A DNA stretch of 41,145 nt from H2-BAC3 sp045863035 (GCA_045863035.1 BTUV01000017.1:1-41145); one strand, 5' to 3'; shown: positions 22,544 through 32,227, counted from the first letter of the stretch. Translations and numbers: made by a program. The notes: generated from the letters alone by a model not told the origin.

Positions 22544-24687
22544 CAGAGCATACCTGCCCGTTTGCGCAAGAACCATTCAATGGAAAGCAGCAGCACAATG
22601 AACATAAGGATATATATATCAGACCAGATACGGTGCTCGTCAACTGAGCTTTTAACCGGAGCTTTTTTCAGGTCAAGCCGTGTATATTCGTTCATAATTT
22701 CATTATAGCTGCTTTCATCAAAATATTTCCCGCCTGAATAAAAAGCTAAAGCCGAAAGAAAATTAGCATCCGCAGTCAGATTTGAACGTTCAAAATCAAT
22801 TTCACCGATGTTAATACGGCCTGAGTCTGCAGCATAAAACCGTCCGTTGCGGTTTACTGTTCCTTTATATTTATAATCTCCGGGGGGGAGCTGATCTGCA
22901 ATAGTTTCATAGAGCCCTCTGCCAAGCTCGTTCATGATATACTCCCGCCGGAGGGAGGGAGAAAAGATAACAAGACTGATTTCCTCAGCTTCAAGCGCGC
23001 TGCCGCTTTCATCAAGAAGTTCTGCTGAGATTTCCACCGCTTCATTTTCACTGAAAATCTTTTTTACCGGTTTTAGAGTGAGCAGCTTTCTTTCCTCAAT
23101 GGAAGATAGCCATCGTGCTGTCCCGGTTATAAAATTATCAAAATCAAATGACTCGCTTGTGTTAAGTTTCCACCTCCAGAGATTCACACCGTTGAAAGCT
23201 GCTGCTCTGATTTTACCGATCGACAGTAACGTAAGCATGGGGTCATCAAGTGTAACATTATTCTGTCTGATGGTTATGAGAGGCAGTGCACCCGCCTTGC
23301 TTTTAAGCGCCCAGTCAGACTGAATAACCGGCGGAAGCGCGTTAATACTCCCCGGAAGAGAACCGGTACCTGCCTTAACCACCGAGTGTTGTTTATGATT
23401 TTCATTAAGCCGCGGAAGAACTTCTTTTCTTCCATTCCCTGCCCTGATAATTTCAAAAGGTAAATAGGGGCTTAGAACGCGGAGCTTCTGTACATCAGTA
23501 AACGGAGGCAGAAGAATGAAAAAGGGCGTATTCTTTGTTGCCAGGATATTTCGTATATCATCCAGCATCTGAGGTGATGTTTCAGATGAAGGGAAATTAA
23601 TAAGGAATAAGATATCTGCTTTTTCTGCATCTGTCCTGCTATAATTTCCCTCAAGAAATCTGCCCTGGCTAACTTGTATGAGTGAGGTAACTTTCATACT
23701 GGTATCAGCAGCGAGCGCGGAACGGATAAATGAAACATCTGAGGAGGGGTATCCTGCGATCAGATGAATTTTCAGCTTGTCGGAAAGAACGTTTATATAC
23801 GTCACTTTTTTATTGTTGCCCGGCTGCTCATCACCTTTGGGAAGGGTTACCTCAGCAGTTATTTTCTTTTCACCCGGCAGCAGCGGCTTATAGGTAAATA
23901 CTGTGGATGTTATACCTTCTTTAACAAGCGTAATGGTTTCCGAGCCAATAAGTTTGTTATCCTCATATAAACTTACTGTAAGTGCTTCACTGTTAAAACC
24001 GTAAGAACTTAAAGTAACATTTAACATAGTCTCTGTACCGGCATAAACTGTTTCATTGTGAATGATACTGCGGATGCTCACATCTTTTTTGCGAGAGGTA
24101 TCACCGATACCAACTGTATATACGGGATAACCAAGCCGGTCCGCACGGGTAAGAGGGTTCCCCCCTTTATTGATGATGCCGTCTGAGAGAATGGTTAATG
24201 ATGCAGCAGGAGCATCATCGGGTATTGCATTGATAACCGCTTCCATGTCGGTAGCATTTCCGGTGTAAGAGATGGTTGCCAGTTCCTGGTTTTCTGCAAA
24301 TTCGGGTTTGCCGTCAAAGAGTATATACCGGAAGTTAAATTTGCCGGAGTTTGAGCTGAATAACCGGGTGAGGTCATCCATCAGAAGAGTTTTCCGAGCG
24401 GAATCTTTACCTGAGCCCAGCGAAGCAGAGCGGTCAATTGCCACATAATGAACCGGGCGGAGCTTAGTTTCATAAAAAAGTGAGATCACCGGCTCAAACA
24501 GTAGAAAAAGCAAAAGCAAAACAACTACACCTCTGAGGCCGAGCAGCAGATACCGCTTTGCTTTTGAAACAACCGGAAGCGTAAACCGGTAACTGAACCA
24601 GACGTATATACCAAGCAGAAGAAGCAGAAAGATGAGCCAGGTCCAGCTTCCTGCAATATCAAGAGCAGCGTCCCTCAATTCTGTCAT
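22543..24687 (-). CDS. Large membrane vWA-type protein, function unknown
   Basis: 714 aa. Two N-terminal membrane helices (about residues 16-32 and 45-68) are followed by a vWA-like domain with AIDRSASLGSGKDS (metal-site DxSxS) and TILSDGIINKGG. An Ig-like region and an amidotransferase-fold-like central domain (IHLIAGYPSSDVSF) come next, then a C-terminal membrane helix (IYILMFIVLLLSIEWFLRKR). This layout is common in Bacteroidota membrane vWA proteins, often near Bat-like genes. Here it is between surE and comF. No reaction can be assigned. Confidence 0.78.
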   Translation of the reverse strand: MTELRDAALDIAGSWTWLIFLLLLLGIYVWFSYRFTLPVVSKAKRYLLLGLRGVVVLLLLFLLFEPVISLFYETKLRPVHYVAIDRSASLGSGKDSARKTLLMDDLTRLFSSNSGKFNFRYILFDGKPEFAENQELATISYTGNATDMEAVINAIPDDAPAASLTILSDGIINKGGNPLTRADRLGYPVYTVGIGDTSRKKDVSIRSIIHNETVYAGTETMLNVTLSSYGFNSEALTVSLYEDNKLIGSETITLVKEGITSTVFTYKPLLPGEKKITAEVTLPKGDEQPGNNKKVTYINVLSDKLKIHLIAGYPSSDVSFIRSALAADTSMKVTSLIQVSQGRFLEGNYSRTDAEKADILFLINFPSSETSPQMLDDIRNILATKNTPFFILLPPFTDVQKLRVLSPYLPFEIIRAGNGRKEVLPRLNENHKQHSVVKAGTGSLPGSINALPPVIQSDWALKSKAGALPLITIRQNNVTLDDPMLTLLSIGKIRAAAFNGVNLWRWKLNTSESFDFDNFITGTARWLSSIEERKLLTLKPVKKIFSENEAVEISAELLDESGSALEAEEISLVIFSPSLRREYIMNELGRGLYETIADQLPPGDYKYKGTVNRNGRFYAADSGRINIGEIDFERSNLTADANFLSALAFYSGGKYFDESSYNEIMNEYTRLDLKKAPVKSSVDEHRIWSDIYILMFIVLLLSIEWFLRKRAGML

Positions 24688-24697
24688 AAGTGCTTTC

Positions 24698-25456
24698 TCA
24701 GAACTTCGAGTCCCATTCAGCTATCCGGCTGAGCTCTTCGTAGTCTGTCAGGTCAAAATGAATGGGAGTGACTGAAGCATAATTATCAGTAACTGCCCTC
24801 TGATCAAAAACATTTGTCTCATCCATTTCAACCAGATTGCCGGTCAGCCAGTAGTAATCGCGTCCGTAAGGGTCGGTACGTTTTTCATAAATATCATCCC
24901 ATTTTGATTTACCCTGACGGGTATAAAGCACACCCCTTATTTCCTCTTTTGGGAGATCGGGAACGTTCAGGTTGAGCAGGGTTCCGGGTCTCAATCCTGA
25001 TTTTACTATTATTCGGGCGTAGTGAGCAGCCAGTGCCGCTGCATAATTAAAATGTTTTGCATGATGACTGGTGACTGATACTGCAATAGCGGGGATATCC
25101 ATGATTGCGGCTTCCCGTGCGGCTGAGACTGTACCGGAGTAAATAACGTTTGTGGCAGTATTAGAGCCATGATTGATGCCGCTTACCACGATATCCGGAT
25201 TACTTTTAAGGATATTCCTTACTCCCATTTTAACACAGTCAGCGGGGGTTCCGTCAACAGCATAGCCAAAAAAGTCACTGTTTTTATAATAATTAATGAC
25301 CCTGAGGGGTGTTTTCATGGTGATTGCGTGACCGACCGCGCTTTGTTCGCGAAGGGGAGCCACAACTGTTACATCGGCAAATTTTCTGAATTCTTCTGCA
25401 AGAGCGGCAATTCCTGTCGAATCGATACCGTCATCGTTGCTGATAAGTACTTTCAA
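24698..25456 (-). CDS. surE: 5'/3'-nucleotidase SurE
   Basis: SurE dephosphorylates nucleoside monophosphates and is implicated in stationary-phase survival. The metal-binding N terminus reads LISNDDGIDSTGI (Asp-Asp pair). VVAPLREQSAVGHAITM, VDGTPADCVKMG and VSGINHGSNTATNVIYSGTVSAAREAA are all conserved (landmarks only). It starts at TTG (25456) with AGAGG upstream, 252 aa. It is divergent from pgeF. Confidence 0.95.
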   Translation of the reverse strand: MKVLISNDDGIDSTGIAALAEEFRKFADVTVVAPLREQSAVGHAITMKTPLRVINYYKNSDFFGYAVDGTPADCVKMGVRNILKSNPDIVVSGINHGSNTATNVIYSGTVSAAREAAIMDIPAIAVSVTSHHAKHFNYAAALAAHYARIIVKSGLRPGTLLNLNVPDLPKEEIRGVLYTRQGKSKWDDIYEKRTDPYGRDYYWLTGNLVEMDETNVFDQRAVTDNYASVTPIHFDLTDYEELSRIAEWDSKF

Positions 25457-25507
25457 ACCTTGATCCTCTTTTCCGTAAGCCGCCCTGAATGAGTAGCGGT
25501 TTTTTGC

Positions 25508-25515
25508 TAAATTAT
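25508..25515 (+). promoter_or_regulatory. Weak candidate promoter in the surE/pgeF divergent gap
   Basis: TAAATTAT resembles TAnnTTTG poorly but is placed 21 bases before the pgeF ATG, with TTTTTTG directly upstream. On the other strand TAATTTAG overlaps it and could serve surE. The 80-base gap has no other feature. Confidence 0.25.
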
Positions 25516-25536
25516 GAATCTGAATCTGTAAAAATA

Positions 25537-26277
25537 ATGATAATAATAGAACCAGAGATATTTAACCAGTTCCCGGAGATAAAGTGCGGTTTTAGCACGA
25601 AATCTGACCAAGATGCCCTCCCCCCCTACCATTTTAACCTTTCCGGCTCTGTGGAGGATGACCCAAAGGCGGTTCTTGGCAGGAAAGAGCGTTTTTATAA
25701 CTTCTTTGGTCTCACTCCATCAGACGTTGCTACCCAGCATCAGGTTCATGAGGATAGTGTAACGGTGGTTAAAAGACCCGGGCTTTATCCTTCTTCTGAT
25801 GCACTGGTAACGGAAGTGGCGGCTCTGGGTCTGGTAATTTCTTCCGCAGACTGTCTTCCGGTTTTTATATATGATAAAAAAAACAGGGTTATAGCTGGAA
25901 TTCACTCCGGATGGAGGAGTTCTGAAAAAAGGATAGTAAGGAAAACGATCGATTTATTGGTGCAAAAGTGGAATTCTCACCCGGATCATTTGTATGCTTA
26001 CTTTGGACCCTCTGTTTCAGCAGAAGTTTATGAAGTAGGGGCTGAAGTCGCGGAAAGATTTCCGTCAAAATATTTTATTCCCGTGAAAGAGAAGTTTTAT
26101 TTGAATATACCCCTTTTTAATTTCGATATACTCACATCATACGGAGTTCCGGAGAAAAATATCCAGGTCAGCCGTCTGTGCTCTTACAGCAATCAGAAAT
26201 TACTGCATTCCTACCGCCGTGATGGGAAGGTATCAGGGAGAGCAGTTGGTCTCATTATGATGAAAGATAAAATCTGA
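25537..26277 (+). CDS. pgeF: PgeF/YfiH-family multicopper-like purine nucleoside phosphorylase or peptidoglycan editing factor
   Basis: 246 aa of the laccase-domain (DUF152) family. Metal ligands are seen in TQHQVHED, SSADCLPVFIYD and GIHSGWRSS. The C terminus carries SYRRDGKVSGRAVGLI. Characterised members act on adenosine/inosine or remove wrong residues from peptidoglycan stems, so the physiological role here is open. The ATG at 25537 starts MIIIEPEIF. It heads a run of tightly packed genes to 32130. Its stop shares one base with the next start (TGATG). Confidence 0.9.
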   Translation: MIIIEPEIFNQFPEIKCGFSTKSDQDALPPYHFNLSGSVEDDPKAVLGRKERFYNFFGLTPSDVATQHQVHEDSVTVVKRPGLYPSSDALVTEVAALGLVISSADCLPVFIYDKKNRVIAGIHSGWRSSEKRIVRKTIDLLVQKWNSHPDHLYAYFGPSVSAEVYEVGAEVAERFPSKYFIPVKEKFYLNIPLFNFDILTSYGVPEKNIQVSRLCSYSNQKLLHSYRRDGKVSGRAVGLIMMKDKI

Positions 26278-27173
26278 TGCTGATAAGGTATATACTGCTC
26301 TATGTGCTTCTTTGCCTAATCTGGGGAACAACCTGGCTGGCTATACGGCTCGGGTTAGAGGATTTTGCGCCGTTCTTTTCAGCAGGGCTTCGGTTTGTGG
26401 TTGCCGCTGTTGTCATCGGAGGCATAATTTATCTGAAGAAAATTCCGCTTCCCTTGGATAAAAAATCCATAGCGATATATATTATGCTGGGATTGTTTTC
26501 GTTTTTCGTTCCCTTCGGCATGGTTTACTGGGGCGAGCTGCATGTGAGCAGCGGGCTTGCAGCAGTTCTTTTTGCAGTATATCCTTTCGGGGTTACTATA
26601 TTTTCTTATTTTATACTCAAAAATGAAGAAATAACACTCCGGAAATTTGCCGGTATGATTCTTTCTTTCGCCGGAGTTTACACTATTTTTCATAACAGTC
26701 TTGACGGGGGTTCTGATCTTTATGTGATTGGAATGTTAATGATTCTGCTCAGTGCTCTTATTCAGGCATATATACTTGTTGTTTTTAAAAAGCATGGCTC
26801 CTATCTCAACGCACTTTCTGTTAATTTTGTGCCTGTGATTATCGCCGGTGTTTGTTTTCTTGTTTCGTCATGGGTGATTGAGCCGGAACCGGTGAAAGCA
26901 CTGACCGCGGCAGGTATAGGCACTACCCTTTATCTGGGGATTTTTGGCACAGTAATTACTTTCACTACGTATTATTATCTGTTAAAGCGAATTCCTTTAC
27001 TCCTGCTTTCATTTATTGCGTTTATAACACCGGTGATAGCGGTTATAGCCGGCTGGTTGTTTATGGCGGAAAAATTATCTGAAAGTGATTTACTGGGGAG
27101 TGTGTTAGTTATCGGCGGATTGGGAATTGCAAATCTTGTTTTTACTAAGAAATCCTCAACAGCACAGGCATGA
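26277..27173 (+). CDS. EamA-family (DMT) transporter
   Basis: 298 aa with about ten hydrophobic helices in two repeats. LIWGTTWLAIRLGL is typical of the first EamA helix, and TPVIAVIAGWLFMAEKLS of the second repeat's end. The family exports metabolites or amino acids, and the substrate cannot be told from sequence. Translational coupling is suggested on both sides by TGATG upstream and ATGA downstream. Confidence 0.9.
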   Translation: MLIRYILLYVLLCLIWGTTWLAIRLGLEDFAPFFSAGLRFVVAAVVIGGIIYLKKIPLPLDKKSIAIYIMLGLFSFFVPFGMVYWGELHVSSGLAAVLFAVYPFGVTIFSYFILKNEEITLRKFAGMILSFAGVYTIFHNSLDGGSDLYVIGMLMILLSALIQAYILVVFKKHGSYLNALSVNFVPVIIAGVCFLVSSWVIEPEPVKALTAAGIGTTLYLGIFGTVITFTTYYYLLKRIPLLLLSFIAFITPVIAVIAGWLFMAEKLSESDLLGSVLVIGGLGIANLVFTKKSSTAQA

Positions 27174-27556
27174 AAAATATCATCAGAATAAATAAGGCCT
27201 CGTTTTATGCGTATCACGGCGTGTTCAAGAGTGAGCAGAATGTAGGCGGAAAGTTTGAAGCGGACATTGTAATTTATACTGATTTTTCTCTGGCCTCCGA
27301 AAAAGATCAGTTGAAAAACACCATCGATTATGAAAAAGTGTATCAGGTATTGTATGAAACTGCGATAGCGAAAAAGTATTATCTGATAGAAGCCCTCGCG
27401 GCAAAAATTACCGATGAGCTTTTCAGGAAGTTTGAGATGGTCGAAAAACTTGAGGTGAGAATCCGGAAGAATAATCCGCCCATAGGAGGTGTTGTTGAAT
27501 CTGTGGAAGTTGAAGTTATTAAAGAACGGAATGAGTTTCTGAAAGAATGGAAGTAA
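27170..27556 (+). CDS. folB: Dihydroneopterin aldolase
   Basis: FolB cleaves dihydroneopterin to 6-hydroxymethyl-dihydropterin in folate synthesis. The 128-aa protein has FYAYHGVFKSEQNVGGKFEAD, the NTIDYEKVYQ segment, the catalytic YYLIEALAAKI region and VRIRKNNPPIGGVVESVEVEV. It overlaps both neighbours and directly precedes folK, the next enzyme of the pathway. Confidence 0.95.
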   Translation: MKNIIRINKASFYAYHGVFKSEQNVGGKFEADIVIYTDFSLASEKDQLKNTIDYEKVYQVLYETAIAKKYYLIEALAAKITDELFRKFEMVEKLEVRIRKNNPPIGGVVESVEVEVIKERNEFLKEWK

Positions 27557-28071
27557 AAGTTTTTCTTGGAATAGGGTCAAACATTGAACCCCGTGCCGGT
27601 TATATTTTGAGAGCAATTCAACTGCTTTCCACATATAAAGACATTAGCATCAATCGGCTCTCTTCAATTTACCGGGCACGCCCATTGGGGAGCAGTACCA
27701 AAGGGGAATTTCTGAACTTAGTTGCAGAGATAACAACTGATGTCTCCCCTGAAGAACTGTTTCAAATTATCAAAAATACTGAAGTAGATACAGGACGGAT
27801 TATGAGGAAGAGATGGGGTGCGCGTGAAATAGATATAGATATCATTTTCTATGGTGATCTGGTGTATCATTCCGAACTGCTTGACATACCACACAGAGGT
27901 TTGATGGAGCGGGATTTTTTTGTATATCCTCTGCTTGAACTTGAACCGAAGGCGGTTAATCCTGAGACAGGTGAAAGACTTAGCAGTATTTCGTTCGAGA
28001 CGGATGAAATGTTTATAGCGGGGAAGTACGATCCCAAAGAAGAACCGAATGAGGACCTTTATGGTAAATGA
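27547..28071 (+). CDS. folK: 2-amino-4-hydroxy-6-hydroxymethyldihydropteridine pyrophosphokinase
   Basis: FolK pyrophosphorylates the FolB product using ATP. Landmarks are FLGIGSNIEPRAGYI, SSIYRARPLG, FLNLVAEI, the ATP/Mg motif RWGAREIDIDIIFYGD and IPHRGLMERDFFVYPLLEL. Length (174 aa) is normal. It overlaps folB by 10 bases. Confidence 0.96.
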   Translation: MEVKVFLGIGSNIEPRAGYILRAIQLLSTYKDISINRLSSIYRARPLGSSTKGEFLNLVAEITTDVSPEELFQIIKNTEVDTGRIMRKRWGAREIDIDIIFYGDLVYHSELLDIPHRGLMERDFFVYPLLELEPKAVNPETGERLSSISFETDEMFIAGKYDPKEEPNEDLYGK

Positions 28072-28714
28072 AATCAATTACATAGCCATTGAAGGGGTTA
28101 TCGGTGTGGGGAAAACTTCACTGGCCCGGTTGATTGCTGAGAAAATGAGAGCCCGGCTGATTCTGGAGAAGTTTGAGGAGAATCCTTTTCTTGATAAGTT
28201 TTATAAGAGTAAGGCAGATTTTGCTTTTCAGACTCAGATGTTTTTTCTGGTAAGCAGATATAAGCAGCTTGAAGGGTTGCATCAGAATTCCCTTTTTACA
28301 AATTTTATTGTCTCAGATTATATTTTTGAGAAAGACAGGATATTTGCAAGTATTAACCTTTCAGACGAAGAGTTTCGTCTGTATGACTCCATTTATCCGA
28401 TGTTCTCACAGAACATACGGAAACCGGACCTGGTAATTTTTCTTGATAGCGATGTTGATCGTCTGGTCTATAACGTGAAACTGCGCAACCGTGAAATGGA
28501 AAAAGCGGTAACCGCAGATTATCTTGCCGCTCTCAGTAACGCGTATAAGGAATTCTTTTTTAAATACTCGCATAGTCCGCTGCTGATCATAAACACCACG
28601 GGAATAGATTTTGTAAACAACGACTCAGAGTTTAATGCGTTGTGCAAAGAAATCTTCCGGAAGGACAGAGCATTCATTGAATATTTTAATCCGGAAGGGA
28701 AGGGGATATTTTGA
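28061..28714 (+). CDS. Deoxynucleoside kinase (dGK/dCK family)
   Basis: 217 aa. The P-loop is EGVIGVGKTSLARLIA, followed by EENPFLDKFY, FQTQMFFLVSRYKQL, the SDYIFEKDRIFA motif typical of dGK/dAK-type kinases, and LVIFLDSDVDRLVYNVKLRNR. It salvages deoxyribonucleosides by 5'-phosphorylation; base preference cannot be read. The ATG at 28061 has GAGGAC upstream and is preferred over the ATG at 28049. It overlaps folK by 11 bases, an arrangement seen in Bacteroidota. Confidence 0.88.
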   Translation: MVNEINYIAIEGVIGVGKTSLARLIAEKMRARLILEKFEENPFLDKFYKSKADFAFQTQMFFLVSRYKQLEGLHQNSLFTNFIVSDYIFEKDRIFASINLSDEEFRLYDSIYPMFSQNIRKPDLVIFLDSDVDRLVYNVKLRNREMEKAVTADYLAALSNAYKEFFFKYSHSPLLIINTTGIDFVNNDSEFNALCKEIFRKDRAFIEYFNPEGKGIF

Positions 28715-28911
28715 AATATATACTGATTTTCCTGATGATCTATGTTGTTTACAGAATTACCAAAGCGGTTATGATTAACAAGCTGAAAAAAATGGCAGGG
28801 CAGAGTAATTCAAGAGTGAGGGGGAGTAATACCACACATCCGGATAAACGGAATATTGAAGATGCAAAATTTACCGTGATTGATGAAGATGACCCCAAAG
28901 GGAAAGAATAA
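28711..28911 (+). CDS. Small single-pass membrane protein (DUF4834-like)
   Basis: 66 aa from a TTG that overlaps the previous stop. Residues 1-21 form a membrane helix (MKYILIFLMIYVVYRITKA) followed by a basic stretch and an acidic tail with IEDAKFTVIDEDD. This helix plus conserved D/E-DAKFT tail is reminiscent of DUF4834 in Bacteroidota. Its function is unknown. Confidence 0.6.
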   Translation: MKYILIFLMIYVVYRITKAVMINKLKKMAGQSNSRVRGSNTTHPDKRNIEDAKFTVIDEDDPKGKE

Positions 28912-28919
28912 TCTTCATC

Positions 28920-30017
28920 ATGGATATTACCGAGAAACTTCTTCATGCCATTTGCAGGGGGATTTGGGGGGTTAAGGAAAAATCACCTCCGCTGGATTTT
29001 CAGCCGAAGAAAATTCTTGTTATCAGACCACACAACCAGCTTGGAGATATGATTGCCGGCACGGTGCTCTTCCGGGCAATTAAAGAAACCTGGCCTCAGT
29101 CAGAACTTTATTTGGTTGCATCACCGCAAAATATATACGGTGCATTACGTAACCCATTCGTAACAGAAATTTTTAATTTTAATAAAAAGCTGTTATTCAA
29201 TTCCGGGTTTCTCAAATCATTTTTCCGATTTTTAAAAGGGGACTTTGATTTAGTCATCACTCCGGTTGTTGTTTCAATATCTTTTACCAGCAATCTTATG
29301 GCAGGGATTTCCGCTGGGAAGCATAAAATAGGGGCTCAATCACTTGATGGGGAGAAAAATGATTCATCCTACTTTTTTCATGAACGTGTTATGGTTGATT
29401 TCCGGCAGAATGAAAATCTGCACGTCTGGGATCGTATTATCCGGAATATGGGCTCTGTAAAGCTGATGCATGGTGAGCTGAAAACTGATATATATTATAC
29501 TGAGCAGGATTCTCACGTAGCAAAGTCTGCGCTGAAAGAGTTTGGATATACTGAAGATAAGCTGCTTTTGGGAATTCACCCCGGAGCAGGGAAGCCACCG
29601 AATATCTGGCCGTCTGAAAATTTCGCTTCGGTTATAAATAACCTGACCCGGATTGCCGGTGCATTGCCTGTAAAGAAATCAGTTTTTGTTGTTGCAACAG
29701 GCAATCCGCAGGAACAGAGCATTATTGATGAAATAAATACCAGGACTGAGATTAAGGTTCACTTTTATACGAACCGGACAATCAGTCAGGTGGCTGCAAT
29801 GATGCAGTTTATTGACCTCTTCATTACAAATGATACCGGAATCATGCACGTTGCAGGAGCTGAACCGGTACCACAAATTTCACTCTTCGGCATGACAAAT
29901 CCTCATGTCTGGGCTCCGAGAGGTGAGAATAAATTCTGGCTCAGGGAGTCTGATTTGATAGCAGATATTTCACCTGAAAAAGTAATTGCTTTGGCCAGGG
30001 AAATTCTCAAATTGTGA
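28920..30017 (+). CDS. Family 9 glycosyltransferase (heptosyltransferase-like)
   Basis: 365 aa of the ADP-heptose/LPS heptosyltransferase family. Seen are KILVIRPHNQLGDMIAGTVLFRAIKE near residues 30-55, GIHPGAGKPPNIWPSENFA, and the C-terminal donor site FITNDTGIMHVAGAEPVPQISLFG. It probably adds a sugar to lipopolysaccharide core or another surface glycan. It starts at an ATG 8 bases after the previous stop. Confidence 0.9.
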   Translation: MDITEKLLHAICRGIWGVKEKSPPLDFQPKKILVIRPHNQLGDMIAGTVLFRAIKETWPQSELYLVASPQNIYGALRNPFVTEIFNFNKKLLFNSGFLKSFFRFLKGDFDLVITPVVVSISFTSNLMAGISAGKHKIGAQSLDGEKNDSSYFFHERVMVDFRQNENLHVWDRIIRNMGSVKLMHGELKTDIYYTEQDSHVAKSALKEFGYTEDKLLLGIHPGAGKPPNIWPSENFASVINNLTRIAGALPVKKSVFVVATGNPQEQSIIDEINTRTEIKVHFYTNRTISQVAAMMQFIDLFITNDTGIMHVAGAEPVPQISLFGMTNPHVWAPRGENKFWLRESDLIADISPEKVIALAREILKL

Positions 30018-30044
30018 TAATATGAAATCAGAATTTATGAGTAT

Positions 30045-30968
30045 ATGAAGAATTATGCGGCTATTGATGTCGGCTCTAACTCGTTCCATCTGAAAATAGT
30101 TGCGGTTGAAAATGGAAATTTGCACGAAACCGTGCTTGACAAACGAATTGTTCACCGGCTTGCCGCAAAGGATAGTTCCGGCAAAACATATATACCGGAA
30201 GAAAAAATCATCGGGGGGCTTAAAATTATCAAAGAATTTGCCGCGGATATAGCCGGACACCGGGCCGGATATCTTGGTTTTGCAACAAGCGCAGTAAGGG
30301 AGTCAATTAACGGCGCTGATTTTCTCGCGAGAGTTAAGAAAGAGACCGGCATAACAGTCAGCATTATTTCCGGTCATAAAGAAGCAGAACTTATTTATGA
30401 AGGCGCTATGCTTTTTCTTCCTGATGATGAGAGGGAAATAACAGTTATTGATATTGGCGGCGGCAGCACTGAAATAATCAAAGGACGGGGCACTCGCTAT
30501 CTCTATGCTGAAAGTATTCCGGTCGGAGCAGTAAGATGCAGCCAGATGTTTGCCCCGGAATTTACTTATTCTGATCAGGCGATAAATAGTATCCGTGAGT
30601 ATGCACTCGCTCAGCTCTTGCAAAATTTTCCGGAGAAAAGCGCGTTTATTTCTCCTCTGGTGATTGGCACGTCTGGTACGTTTAACTCTCTTTCAATGCT
30701 GAAACCTTTTTTAAGCCCGGATGAGTCACTTATTAGCTATGATCTGATTTTAAAGATTGAGTTATTATGTTCAGAATATAAAGAAATTAAAAGCAGACTG
30801 ACGCTGAGTTATATTGAGAAGAACAAGCTGGAAATACTTCCGGCAAGTATTACGATTTTAAAGGCAATAGCTGACTACTTTGGCTTTGCTGAATTTATTT
30901 ATTCTCCCTATGCAATCCGTGAAGGAATGATTCGGGAGCTGATCAGGAAAGAAGAATCTCATGGCTGA
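30045..30968 (+). CDS. Ppx/GppA family phosphatase
   Basis: 307 aa with the actin-like fold of exopolyphosphatases and guanosine pentaphosphate phosphohydrolases: AAIDVGSNSFHLKIVAVE, GFATSAVRESINGADFL, ISGHKEAELIYEGAM and VIDIGGGSTEIIKG. It is the short form without the C-terminal HD-like domain. Whether it prefers polyphosphate or pppGpp cannot be decided. It overlaps the next gene by 8 bases. Confidence 0.9.
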   Translation: MKNYAAIDVGSNSFHLKIVAVENGNLHETVLDKRIVHRLAAKDSSGKTYIPEEKIIGGLKIIKEFAADIAGHRAGYLGFATSAVRESINGADFLARVKKETGITVSIISGHKEAELIYEGAMLFLPDDEREITVIDIGGGSTEIIKGRGTRYLYAESIPVGAVRCSQMFAPEFTYSDQAINSIREYALAQLLQNFPEKSAFISPLVIGTSGTFNSLSMLKPFLSPDESLISYDLILKIELLCSEYKEIKSRLTLSYIEKNKLEILPASITILKAIADYFGFAEFIYSPYAIREGMIRELIRKEESHG

Positions 30969-32130
30969 TATATATTTGAAAAAGAAAGAAGAACGCCGGA
31001 TTGAAGGAGGGCATCACTGGGTTTTTAGCAACGAGGTTATGCAAATTGAAGGCGAGCCGGCGAACGGGGAGCTCTGTTCACTTTTTACATCAACCGGTAA
31101 ATTCCTTGGTGCCGGTTTCTGGAATAAGAATTCCCTCATCTGCCTGCGCCTGCTGGCAAGAGAAAAAACAGATAATGCGGAAGCATTGATTAAAGAACGT
31201 ATTATTTCTGCCGAGAAGTTACGAAACAAAATCATGAGTGGACGAACTGCATACCGCCTGGTGTTTGGTGAAAGTGACGGACTCCCCGGGCTGGTAATTG
31301 ACCGGTATAATGATACTTATATATTGCAAATACACAGCGCCGGAATGGAGCGGATGAAGCAGGTGATATCTGACACATTGCTTTCCTCCCTTTCCGCGAA
31401 AAATGTTTTAACCCGCAATGATATGTATTTCCGGGGGCTTGAAGGGTTAGCTCAGGAAGATGAAGTCTTGGCAGGGCATCAGACAAAAGAAACAATATCC
31501 ATTGAAGGCGTTAAGTACCACGTTGATTTTAGTGAAGCACAGAAAACAGGTCTCTTTCTTGATCAGGCAGCCAACCGGATATATATCTCCCGGTTTACAA
31601 AAAATGCAGCCGTTCTGGATGTGTTTTGTAACTCAGGGGGGTTTGGTCTTCATGCATTGACCGGCGGAGCGAGTGAGGTAGTATTCACTGATATTTCTGA
31701 ACAAGCTCTTCATTCAGTCAGGCAGAATTGCGAACTGAATAATTTTACCGGAAATACGGATTTCGTAAAAGGTGATGCTTTCACGGTACTTAAAGAATTG
31801 CATCAGCAGGGGAAAACTTTTGACATAGTGATAGCCGACCCGCCTGCTTTTGTCAAGAGCTGGAAAAAGCTGCAGGAAGGGATAAAAGGATATATCAGTA
31901 TCAATGCTCACGCGCTGAAATTGGTGAGGCAGGGAGGGTTTTACGCAACAGCTTCCTGTTCGCATCATATCAGCCGCGAAATGTTTTTAGAGGCGATTCT
32001 AAAAGCAGCGCAAAAGGAAGGAAAGGATTTACGGCTGCTCCATTTTTCGGGGGCAGGCGAAGACCACCCTGTTCTGCCGGCGATGCCGGAGACGGAGTAT
32101 CTGAAATTTGCATTTTTTGCGGTGGGGTAG
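30961..32130 (+). CDS. Class I SAM-dependent rRNA methyltransferase (RlmI/RlmK-like)
   Basis: 389 aa. An N-terminal PUA-like domain (KKKEERRIEGGHHWVFSNEV) is followed by a bridging segment (GLPGLVIDRYND). The C-terminal SAM domain has AVLDVFCNSGGFGLHALTGGA and the catalytic ADPPAFVKS. Relatives such as E. coli RlmI methylate a cytosine of 23S rRNA; the target here is inferred. This is the last gene of the pgeF cluster, closed by the terminator downstream. Confidence 0.9.
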   Translation: MADIYLKKKEERRIEGGHHWVFSNEVMQIEGEPANGELCSLFTSTGKFLGAGFWNKNSLICLRLLAREKTDNAEALIKERIISAEKLRNKIMSGRTAYRLVFGESDGLPGLVIDRYNDTYILQIHSAGMERMKQVISDTLLSSLSAKNVLTRNDMYFRGLEGLAQEDEVLAGHQTKETISIEGVKYHVDFSEAQKTGLFLDQAANRIYISRFTKNAAVLDVFCNSGGFGLHALTGGASEVVFTDISEQALHSVRQNCELNNFTGNTDFVKGDAFTVLKELHQQGKTFDIVIADPPAFVKSWKKLQEGIKGYISINAHALKLVRQGGFYATASCSHHISREMFLEAILKAAQKEGKDLRLLHFSGAGEDHPVLPAMPETEYLKFAFFAVG

Positions 32131-32227
32131 AATTAATCGAAAATGCAGAATCTGGAAGTGTGCAGGTACCTGTTTGCCACTAATCTCATCACTCGCACGA
32201 ATAATTACAGTGAAGATCGGGTAAATT

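Noticed and set aside
26975..27634. 219-aa frame on the - strand
   Set aside because: It is antisense to the EamA, folB and folK genes, all of which are well recognised.
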